Source of the DNA: CAYZWU01 sp964482235
Lineage (GTDB): Bacteria > Planctomycetota > B15-G4 > CAYZWU01
Direction: 5' to 3'
DNA: 10,562 nt
Assembly (NCBI GenBank): GCA_964482235.1
Contig: CAYZWU010000094.1
Location: 1-10,562 of the forward strand
The notes beneath the pieces are model-generated. The model saw only the letters and a list, made by a program, of their open reading frames with translations, was not told the DNA's origin and did not search any database. Position 1 is the first letter of the stretch, and every line of letters begins with the position of its first letter. Of this stretch, positions 1 to 6,735 are shown piece by piece. The translations under genes and the position numbers were made by a program.

Positions 1-2410
1 AGGCGGCGGCCAGGGTGTTGAGCACGTTGGGATTCCTGCCGCCGGAATTGGCCGCACGCTCGGCGAGCGCCACTGCCTCGGTCCCGCTGCGGACCTGGTC
101 GTCGGGATGCGTGGCCAGAAGCCAGGCCAGGCCGGAAAGGCTTGGCAGGAAATCGGGATCCCTTTCGAGAACGAGCCTGTATTCGCGGACCGCCTCGCCC
201 GGGCGTCCGGAGGTTGCCAGGGCGACGGCCAACGTGTGCCTGAACTGGAGATCATCGGGCGATCCATCGGCGGCGAGTTCAAGAAAAGGGAGAGCATCGG
301 CGAATCGACCGGCCCTGACCAGCATGTACCCCTGATCGAAAGCGATCCGCGCCAGTCCGCGATCGATCCGGATCGCCCGGCGCAGAAGGTCGGCCGCCTC
401 GTCGATCCGGCCAAGCCGTTCGAGGATCCCCGCCATTTCCAGGAGGAAGCCGGTGTTCTGCGGATCCAGCTCCAGGGCCGACCGGAACCTATCTCCGGCT
501 TCCTCGTACTCCCCCGCCTTGAGATGAAGGCTGCCCAGGAGGCCCATAGTCTCTGCGGTCGGCTCTCCTGCATCGACCGCTCTTTGGCAGAGCTCGATCG
601 CCTCATCGATCCTGCCTTCCCGCTCGTGAAGGCGCGCCAGCTCGAAGAGAGTCGGAGCGTGAGCTGGCTCGAGATCGAGAACGCGCTCCAGGTACTCCCT
701 GACCTTCTCCTGCTGGCCCAGATCGGCATGGATGCTGGCGAGGTTGAAGAGAAAGGCCTCCTCGTGGGGACGGATCTTCAAGCCGCGGCGGCAGAGCTCG
801 GCCGCCTCGTCGAGGCTACCCTCGTTCTTCAGCCAGACGGCCAGGTTGCAGAGCGCCTGGGGTAGGTCGGGGTTGATGTCGAGCGCCCGCCGGCACGACT
901 CGATCGCGTCCTCCATCCTGCCCTTGATGAAGTGAAGCTCGGCCAGGTTGACGTGCGCGTCCGCATTCTCCCGATCGATGTCGATCGCCATCTGGAACTC
1001 CTCCGCCGCTCGATCGATGCTGCCGGCCCGCTTCAGCGTGTCGGCCAGGCAGCAGTGGAACTCCGACTCGTAGTCGATCTTCTCAGAGGAAAAGGGGCCG
1101 GGGAGCGTGGCGAGAAGGACTGTGCCGGCGAAGAGCGCCGCTGCCGCAAAAAGCCGCTTCCCCTGACGGGAGCGGCCCATGCGGGCCAGGCCCACGATCC
1201 CGGCGCCGGCCGCAACGGCGAGGAGCGGGACCACGGGCAGGCGGTAGCGTGCCGTGACAAAGACCAGAACGATCGAGAGGGAATAGACGATCACGGCTAG
1301 CGGCAGGATGACCGGCGTCTTTCGCCGGCTCAGGAAAAAACCGAGAAGAGCGAGAGGGAGAAGCAGGCCGAAGGGGAAGCCGAAGGGCCCGGCTTTCCAG
1401 ACGAGACCGCCGAGGATCCACGACCATTCGCGGAAGAGGTAGATGTCCACGTTGCGCGGGATCTCCCTGGAGCTGACGATCTCAACGGCCTTCCCCCCCA
1501 GGCCGCCTGCGAACGAGAGCGGCTCCGCAGCGGCGTACCGGCTCGCCTCGCCGTAATAGAACTCCTGCCTGTCCCACATGTCGCCGCGGACGCCGTGCCG
1601 CTTCGGGAGATCGATCACGTCCGACCAGCGCGATCCCGGGCGGGCGCAAATCGTCCTGTCCGAATCGGGATTGTTGCCGATGAAAAGGTTGAGTCCGCCC
1701 GAAGCGGGCAGGAAGCCGAAATGCCCCGTGGTGTGCCTGTTCGCTTCAGCCACGGGGATCACGGGAAGGACGAATCCCGCGGCCACGAGCAGGGCGGCCG
1801 CGGTCCGCCGAATGCCGCTTTCGGGCGACGGCCGGAACGTCGCGGCCAGCCAGACGCAGCCGGCAGCGAAGAATGGGAGAAAGGTGGGACGGGTCAGCAC
1901 GCCGAGCGCCCCGCAGAGCCCGAGGAGGAAAAAGACTCTGGCCGTTCCCGCTTCCGCGGCTCTGAGGAAGAGCAGCACGAGGAGCACGGAGAAGAAGGCC
2001 GCCATGCCGGTACCAAGAAGCTCGGTCTCGTAGAAGACGAGAGGACCGTAGAACGCCACGATCAGCCCGGAAGCGACGGCGGAACCCTTGCCGAAGATCC
2101 TCGAGCCGAGCCTGTAGGTGAGAAAGCAGGTGAGGGCTCCCAGGAGGGCCTGCACGATCCTGGCGACAACGATCGAGGAGCCGCTCGCGAGGAAGACTCC
2201 GCTCAGAAAGAAGGGATAGAGAAAGGGCTGGAAGAAGAATGTGTCGCCGAACCCCTCGCCCCGCGCCAGGGAGGCCGCGGCCTGGCTGTAGGTGTAGGAG
2301 TCCACGATGGGAAGACGGAAGGTCGGTGAATCGGCGATGTCGCAGAGGTAGACGAGCCGGATCGCGAGAGCCAGGACGAAGAGGACGGCACCCGCCCCGA
2401 CTGCCCTTCT
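1..2410 (-). CDS. PMT-type membrane glycosyltransferase fused to TPR array, partial
   Basis: An open frame of 803 codons runs without a stop from 2410 off the left edge, so the C-terminus is missing. The first half is a polytopic membrane protein resembling the GT39/PMT_2 (ArnT-like) lipid-linked sugar transferases. Helix 1 is followed by RLVYL and a first loop PIVDSYTYSQAA with the expected acidic residue (Asp codon 2300-2302). Further on are FYETELLG, GGLNLFIGNNPDS and VTARYRLPVVP, motifs I associate with bacterial PMT-TPR fusions. I count about ten membrane segments between 2401 and 1085. From about 1080 to the edge there are at least ten 34-residue TPRs (for example NLAELHFIKG, ALDINPD, ELARLHEREGRIDEA), ending in NVLNTLAAA, typical of the last repeats. 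The family moves a sugar from a polyprenyl-phosphate donor to protein or glycan outside the cytoplasmic membrane; donor and acceptor here are unknown. No ATG, GTG or TTG lies between the upstream TGA (2411-2413) and helix 1. The first such codon, GTG at 2303-2305, would delete helix 1. Confidence 0.85.
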
Positions 2411-2536
2411 TCAGCTTTCGCCTGTCGAGACTGCAGGGCAATCGGTCCCGGCCTCAGCTCTGCCTTTCGCCGGAGCGGCCGTCTTCTTCACACCGCACTT
2501 TTCGCCTGTCAGCTTCTTATCTTGCTTCTGTGCCAT
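2411..2536 (-). other. 41-codon N-terminal segment of the glycosyltransferase, ended by in-frame TGA
   Basis: This reading frame begins at ATG 2534-2536 with an AGGA Shine-Dalgarno seven bases upstream. It encodes a Lys-rich, cytosol-like tail (MAQKQDKKLTGEK...AVSTGES) and stops at TGA 2411-2413. The same frame continues directly as RRAVGAGAVLFVLALAIRL, which is helix 1 of the glycosyltransferase. The natural reading is that this is the true N-terminus and that one sense codon (CGA Arg would need a single C-to-T change) has become TGA. That makes the gene disrupted, mis-sequenced or read through. A separate 41-residue peptide is possible but I see nothing to support it. The neighbouring phosphoesterase gene ends in TGA, so a genome-wide reassignment of TGA is unlikely. 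Confidence 0.55.
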
Positions 2537-2543
2537 GAACCGG

Positions 2544-2547
2544 TCCT
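2544..2547 (-). promoter_or_regulatory. Ribosome binding site AGGA for the start at 2536
   Basis: On the minus strand AGGA is followed by the seven bases CCGGTTC and then ATG. This supports 2536 as the original start of the glycosyltransferase despite the downstream TGA. Confidence 0.5.
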
Positions 2548-2556
2548 GTTCTCAAT

Positions 2557-2582
2557 GATCCAGGCAGTCTATCACCTGGATC
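2557..2582 (-). other. 8-bp perfect hairpin between beta-helix gene and glycosyltransferase
   Basis: On the minus strand GATCCAGG, a 10-base loop (TGATAGACTG) and CCTGGATC form a perfect 8-bp stem, 46 bases after the stop of the beta-helix gene and 20 bases before the glycosyltransferase start. No U-tract follows it, so it is not a classical intrinsic terminator. A further CCTGG just upstream (2592-2596) could pair instead with the CCAGG of the first arm, so two alternative folds exist. It could act as an mRNA stability or processing element that separates expression of the two genes. This is seen in sequence only; the role is inferred. Confidence 0.45.
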
Positions 2583-2628
2583 GAGATGGGACCAGGATCG
2601 ATGGTTGCAGAATTGCCGGTTCGCCGTG

Positions 2629-5600
2629 CTACCTCACCGTCAGCATCATCAGGTTGCTCACCTCGCCGCCGGCCATCACCTGGAAAGGGTAGCTCTCGCC
2701 CGGGAGCCAATCCTGCGGGACCTCGAAGGGAACACCGAGAATTCCATTCTCGTTGATGGTTCCCAGGTCGAATCCCTTCAAGGGCGGAAGGAGATAGACT
2801 TTTCCATGAAGCGGCGGATCTTGTACACCGGAACCCATGTAGAGAGTGACCGGTGCTGTCCCCGGATTTCCCGTCACCCGCACCGAGATCGTACTTCCGG
2901 GCGTTACCTCGCCGAGAAAATAGAGGTGAAGGCTGAACTCGTCAGCCCCCATGTCGACCATCAGGGGAGCCCTTCGCGCGTCGCCCTCGAAATCGACCAG
3001 AAGATCAGGATTGGATGGATCGAAGCATCTCGCCGAATCCTTGCATGGCGAATGAAAGCTCAGGTGGAAGTCATTCCTCCCGGGATCGACAAAGAGGGGG
3101 TTGTTGCTGTTCATCCCGCCCTTGTTGTATATCTCGACTCCGCTTGTCGCGTAGATGGAGGCAAGCCCTCCCATGAGGGTCGAGTTTCTGATCCGTAGAA
3201 TGCTGTTTTTATCCAGGTAGAGCTCTGATCCTTGAGCAGCATTGTTCCCCCACAGGATCGAGTTGGCCACGTCGTAAAACCCTGCCCAGGCAAAAATGCC
3301 GCCGCCCGAGTTGGCTGTGTTGAATACGATAGTATTGTTCGAGAGCGCCGTGTGACGGCTTTCGCGAAAGGCTAGCCCCCCCCCAGCATCTGCGGTGTTC
3401 GAATGGATCATGTTGTTCACGATTATGCATTCGGGATCAGGATAAGAGATATGATGCACTTTCAGCCCGCCCCCATATTCTCCCGCCGAGTTGAACGAGA
3501 TGGTGTTGTTCCTGATTTTCGTGTCATCAGCATGAACACCGCCCCCGTCCCATCTGGCTACGTTGCCTGTTATCTCATTGTTTTCCAGTGTAGAATCACT
3601 CAAATATACCCCACCTCCGTACTCGGACCAGTTTGTCACGATGATGTTGTTTCTGACGACGCAATCCGAACCCCATACCCCGCCGCCTTGTTCAGACACA
3701 CCGTTTCTGAGCAAGAAGCCCTCCAGAACGGCACCTGTTCCATCGACTTTAGCCACCCTGCCGATGCGGCCGCCGTCGATGACAGTGATCTCAGCCCCTG
3801 ATCTGCTTTTCACGGTGATCGATTTGGACTGGAAGTCGATATTCTCCGCATATCTTCCAGGAGAAACCAGGACTACATCTCCATCGAGGGTGAAGTCGAT
3901 GGCAGATTGAATCGTGCCGAAATCCCCGGGAACGGTGAACATGACACCGCCTCCGGAGTGCTCATCAATGCCCATGTCCACGGCCATGTAGATATTTCTT
4001 GGATCCCCATCGATATCAAACTCCGGGAGATTGGGGGCCCCGCTGTCTCCCGAGTTCAGGCAGGGGGATGATGCCGTGATGTGGAAGTCCCCGGCCAGGG
4101 GATCGGCAAATAGAGGATTGCTGTCGATGTTGCCCGTCCCCGGCCAGCCCCCCTTCACATCACAGTGGGTGACAACAGGATTGCCTCCCTCGATCTCGGA
4201 TCCCACTGGAGCATCATTGTTCCAGAAGACCGTATTCGTGACAATCGGCGCCGCGTTGCTGCAAGAGCATCCGCCTCCCGAGACGACAGCCCTGTTTCCG
4301 AGAACGACACAGCAGGTCACGATCGGACTCGAGTTCATGAAATGGAGTCCACCGCCGTCGCCTCCCGCCCGGTTCGAGTCGACAACGGTGTTCACCATGA
4401 CGGCAGGATAATCGAGACAGAAAATCCCTCCCCCGTGGGATCCGGCATGATTACCTGAAAAGACCGAATCCTGCGACATGACTTCCGTGCCGTCGGCGTA
4501 GACGCCGCCTCCGTTCCCGGTAGCGGCGTTGCCGCATAAGTCCTCCCTGTTCAGCGTCAGCTCACCGCCCTGGCAGAAGAGGGCGCCGCCGTTCATCGAG
4601 GCCGAATTTCCTGAGAGTACGTCGTCATCACCGATCACCCGGGAGTTGAGTGCACAGACACCGCCGCCGCTGCCCGTCGCTCTGTTGTTGCTGATGATCA
4701 TGCTGTTCATGGCCAGATCGGCGTCTTCACAGTAGATCCCCCCCCCGCTGCCGGACGACTCGTTGCGGTCGATGGTCAAACCCGTCAAGCTCAGGATTCC
4801 ACCGAGACAGCAGAGACCGCCGCCGCTGATGGAGGCCCTGTTCTTGAGAATCTTGATATCGACGAGCGATGGAGAGGCGAAGGTGCAGTTTATCCCGCCT
4901 CCGAAATCGGCCAAACCGTTGACGATCGTGAATCCGGCGAGACAGGAGCTCCCGCTTTCTCCATTCTTGAAGGAGACCGCGCTCCCTGACTGATTCCCAT
5001 CGATCACGGTGACATCGGAACCTGAGATGCTGCTGACCGAGATAGCCTTGCCGAGGAAATCGATATTCTCCACGTATCTCCCGGGATAAACGAAAATCAA
5101 GTCGCCATCGGCAGCAGAATCCATGGCGCCCTGGATCGAGGGAAAAGAACCGGGAACGATGTGCGTGACTCCGCCATTGTAGTGATACCCCATGTCAACG
5201 ATTCCGGAGTCGTCAACGTTGTCGGTCCGTGTCGATCCAACAGCCTGTGCTGATCCGGGATCCCCTGAATCGACACAGGGGTTGACGATCCCCGGCTGGC
5301 ATGGATCCTGCATGAGATGATAATCCCCTGTACCGGGATCGTAGAACAAGGGATCGGAGTCGATGTTGCCCATCCCTGAATATCCACCTTCGATATCGCA
5401 ATATGTCACGTTGGCGCAGTAGTCCACTTGTTGCTTTGAATCGTTGTCCCAGATGATGCAATTCGAAATCGAACCGGTACCAAAGCCGCAACCATGGATA
5501 CCTGCTCCGAAACTCGCATCATTGCCGACAATCGTGCAGAACTTGATCTCCACGTGATCGTTGCTTCTTCCGCAGATCCCACCGCCACTGGGAGCAAATG

Positions 5601-6387
5601 ACCATGACATCGAGGAAGTATCGTTATTGGTAATGATATTATTGTGGATGACTACCTTTGTGCAGGAAGAGGCATAGATCCCGCCTCCGTCGGCAGTCGC
5701 ACCGGCAAAATTCTGATCGATGATGTTGTCAATGATGTGAACCGTACTGGCTCCACAATATATCCCGCCACCGTAACTGACGACGTCGGCGCCGCCATCG
5801 ACGCTGTTGCAGGAGATCGTGTTTCCCACTATGAGGAGATTCGAATCCCAGGCGTAGATGCCGCCTCCACAGTTGGAGTGATAACTCCAGTCATTACTCC
5901 ATGCCACGTTGCGTGTAATCATGTTGTCCATGATCGTTGCCGATGAGTTGATGCAGGCGATGCCGGCGCCGTTGCTCTTTGTCTTGTTCTCCGTGATGAT
6001 GTTGTTCCTGATCAGAGGTGAAGAATCGAGGCAATAGATGCCGCTCCCAGAGGCTCCGCCGGTCCGCCCGTTCGTCACCGTGAAGCCCTCGATCACCGAA
6101 TCCGGCCCCTCGCCTCTCTTGAAGTTGACCACTCTTCCGTTCTGATTCCCGTCGATCGTGGTCACGTAGGGTCCGACCTCGCTCCTGAGAGTGATCGCCT
6201 TTCCGAGAAAGTAGATGTTCTCGTAATAGGTGCCCGGTCTGACGATGATCGTGTCGCCGTGACGGGCCGCATCGATGGCGCCCTGGATCGTCCCGTACTG
6301 GTCGGGCACGTAGATCGTCGCACCCTGGGCAAGACCAAGGCTCAGCAGGAAAATAATCGTCAGGAACGGATTGAATTTCCTGAACAT
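2629..6387 (-). CDS. Large exported right-handed parallel beta-helix protein with three modules
   Basis: The 1252-residue product starts with a signal peptide (MFRKFNPF, hydrophobic core, cleavage near LAQG-A about residue 22). Three related modules follow: about residues 24-405, 408-811 and 815-1151. Each opens with a block of the form IYVPxxxxTIQxAID...GDxIxVxPGxYxENIxFxGKxIT...VIDG, continues with GGGIY/NNxI beta-helix coils, and closes with NPLFxDP..DFHL..SPC..SGD and VDMGxDE. This is the right-handed beta-helix (Beta_helix/NosD-like) architecture of secreted or surface proteins in many environmental bacteria. Residues 1153-1252 form a separate beta-rich domain (PGSTISVRVTGNPG...LLPPLKG...VPQDWLPG...MMLTVR). 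I see no catalytic motif, so binding, adhesion or a structural role is as likely as glycan cleavage. The start is fixed by a strong GAGGAGG site six bases upstream and a promoter about 60 bases upstream. G+C is visibly lower than in the neighbouring genes. The glycosyltransferase follows 92 bases downstream on the same strand. Confidence 0.9.
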   Translation of the reverse strand: MFRKFNPFLTIIFLLSLGLAQGATIYVPDQYGTIQGAIDAARHGDTIIVRPGTYYENIYFLGKAITLRSEVGPYVTTIDGNQNGRVVNFKRGEGPDSVIEGFTVTNGRTGGASGSGIYCLDSSPLIRNNIITENKTKSNGAGIACINSSATIMDNMITRNVAWSNDWSYHSNCGGGIYAWDSNLLIVGNTISCNSVDGGADVVSYGGGIYCGASTVHIIDNIIDQNFAGATADGGGIYASSCTKVVIHNNIITNNDTSSMSWSFAPSGGGICGRSNDHVEIKFCTIVGNDASFGAGIHGCGFGTGSISNCIIWDNDSKQQVDYCANVTYCDIEGGYSGMGNIDSDPLFYDPGTGDYHLMQDPCQPGIVNPCVDSGDPGSAQAVGSTRTDNVDDSGIVDMGYHYNGGVTHIVPGSFPSIQGAMDSAADGDLIFVYPGRYVENIDFLGKAISVSSISGSDVTVIDGNQSGSAVSFKNGESGSSCLAGFTIVNGLADFGGGINCTFASPSLVDIKILKNRASISGGGLCCLGGILSLTGLTIDRNESSGSGGGIYCEDADLAMNSMIISNNRATGSGGGVCALNSRVIGDDDVLSGNSASMNGGALFCQGGELTLNREDLCGNAATGNGGGVYADGTEVMSQDSVFSGNHAGSHGGGIFCLDYPAVMVNTVVDSNRAGGDGGGLHFMNSSPIVTCCVVLGNRAVVSGGGCSCSNAAPIVTNTVFWNNDAPVGSEIEGGNPVVTHCDVKGGWPGTGNIDSNPLFADPLAGDFHITASSPCLNSGDSGAPNLPEFDIDGDPRNIYMAVDMGIDEHSGGGVMFTVPGDFGTIQSAIDFTLDGDVVLVSPGRYAENIDFQSKSITVKSRSGAEITVIDGGRIGRVAKVDGTGAVLEGFLLRNGVSEQGGGVWGSDCVVRNNIIVTNWSEYGGGVYLSDSTLENNEITGNVARWDGGGVHADDTKIRNNTISFNSAGEYGGGLKVHHISYPDPECIIVNNMIHSNTADAGGGLAFRESRHTALSNNTIVFNTANSGGGIFAWAGFYDVANSILWGNNAAQGSELYLDKNSILRIRNSTLMGGLASIYATSGVEIYNKGGMNSNNPLFVDPGRNDFHLSFHSPCKDSARCFDPSNPDLLVDFEGDARRAPLMVDMGADEFSLHLYFLGEVTPGSTISVRVTGNPGTAPVTLYMGSGVQDPPLHGKVYLLPPLKGFDLGTINENGILGVPFEVPQDWLPGESYPFQVMAGGEVSNLMMLTVR
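2935..6318 (-). repeat. Three tandem beta-helix modules (internal triplication)
   Basis: Module 1 lies at 5173-6318, module 2 at 3955-5166 and module 3 at 2935-3945. Their first 60-70 residues can be aligned almost without gaps: TIYVPDQYGTIQGAIDAA, THIVPGSFPSIQGAMDSA and MFTVPGDFGTIQSAIDFT, then PGTYYENIYF, PGRYVENIDF and PGRYAENIDF, then TIDG, VIDG and VIDG. Their ends also match: NIDSDPLFYDP, NIDSNPLFADP and NSNNPLFVDP, then VDMGYHY, VDMGIDEH and VDMGADEF. Opening and closing blocks are conserved while the coils between them differ in number and length. This suggests whole-module duplication followed by separate evolution of the coils. Confidence 0.85.
4201..4902 (-). repeat. Nine consecutive 26-residue coils (78-nt period) in module 2
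   Basis: Residues 496-729 divide exactly into nine 26-residue units with no insertion or deletion. The unit starts are residues 496, 522, 548, 574, 600, 626, 652, 678 and 704. Each unit begins with GGG (GGA in the fifth), has an aliphatic or aromatic residue near position 18, Asn at position 21 in all nine, and Ala at position 23 in most. Position 6 is Cys in six units (residues 501, 527, 553, 605, 657 and 709). The pattern GG(G/A)(I/L/V)..., with (I/F/V/L)xxN before the next unit, resembles the GGAI/FxxN repeats of chlamydial Pmp-type beta-helix adhesins. The coils of modules 1 and 3 vary in length (about 23 to 34 residues). Confidence 0.9.
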
Positions 6388-6393
6388 GATAGG

Positions 6394-6400
6394 CCTCCTC
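6394..6400 (-). promoter_or_regulatory. Strong ribosome binding site GAGGAGG
   Basis: GAGGAGG is followed by the six bases CCTATC and then the ATG of the beta-helix gene (6385-6387). It is the clearest Shine-Dalgarno sequence in the window and fixes that start codon. Confidence 0.85.
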
Positions 6401-6443
6401 GCTTCCGGAAAAGGGCTCGGATTTGTTTTCCCTCGTGCTTGTT

Positions 6444-6471
6444 ATTATATCAATGCGCAAAAGTATTTGAA
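6444..6471 (-). promoter_or_regulatory. Sigma70-like promoter for the beta-helix gene
   Basis: On the minus strand a perfect TATAAT (6444-6449) is preceded after 16 bases by TTCAAA (6466-6471), a four-of-six match to TTGACA. An alternative is TTTCAA at a 17-base spacing. It lies in an AT-rich stretch of an otherwise GC-rich region. It predicts a transcript start near 6437 and a leader of about 50 bases ending in the GAGGAGG site. The start site itself is inferred. Confidence 0.65.
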
Positions 6472-6735
6472 ACTGCTCATCAAGATGCGACATTCTCGTG
6501 AAAACCTGCCTGTTGGCACGACAACCACCACGACACAAACAAGTTACACCGTACATGATTTTTGAGAAATGCTCGTTGTCACGGGGAGTCTGGCAATGGA
6601 TCAACAGCAGGGTCGTATCAGTTCGGATCGATCCTCTGACATTGCTTCGATGTCCGTGCCGGCTCTGACTGGCAGTGATTCCGCGGTTCGCACGAAATGA
6701 GCCGCAATCGAGGTGGGAGACGAGCTCGCTGAGTT

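Larger units (their letters stand above)
6388..6735. other. 348-bp intergenic region, regulatory only
   Basis: I see no credible gene here. Besides the promoter and ribosome binding site it holds a direct repeat on the minus strand, TGTCGTG-GTGGT-TGTCGTG (6517-6535), whose two copies start 12 bp apart roughly 80-100 bases upstream of the predicted transcript start. It also holds a 10-bp palindrome GGATCGATCC (6625-6634) and a weak 5-bp hairpin (6638-6654). No convincing terminator follows the stop codon of the upstream membrane-protein gene. Confidence 0.6.

Noticed and set aside
107..865. 252-codon plus-strand frame opposite the TPR region
   Set aside because: It is a shadow of the TPR-coding strand. 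The minus-strand frame shows regular 34-residue repeats and remains open to the window edge.
2378..2413. Selenocysteine or reassigned-code reading of the TGA in the glycosyltransferase
   Set aside because: I see no SECIS-like stem-loop right after the TGA, the position is a membrane-proximal tail with no redox context, and the neighbouring phosphoesterase gene uses TGA as its stop, so a plain nonsense change or sequence error is more likely.
1746..2441. 231-codon minus-strand frame beginning at TTG 2441
   Set aside because: It is a shifted frame over the glycosyltransferase membrane region with an Arg/Leu/Gly-rich product. Only its first residues (LDRRKLKKG) look sensible before a helix, which would need a frameshift. 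The same-frame TGA explanation is simpler.
4201..4902. CRISPR-like or tandem DNA repeat array suggested by the 78-bp periodic CC(G/T)CC pattern on the plus strand
   Set aside because: The periodicity comes from Gly-Gly-Gly codons of the 26-residue coils. The DNA between them is divergent, coding and without constant repeats and spacers.
5894..6604. 236-codon minus-strand frame spanning the promoter gap and the start of the beta-helix gene
   Set aside because: It overlaps the true start in another frame, crosses the promoter and ribosome binding site, and its product lacks any domain pattern.
6625..6634. 10-bp palindrome GGATCGATCC as an operator
   Set aside because: GATC/CGATC-rich words are frequent in this window, and the site lies almost 200 bases upstream of the predicted transcript start with no second copy, so chance is sufficient.
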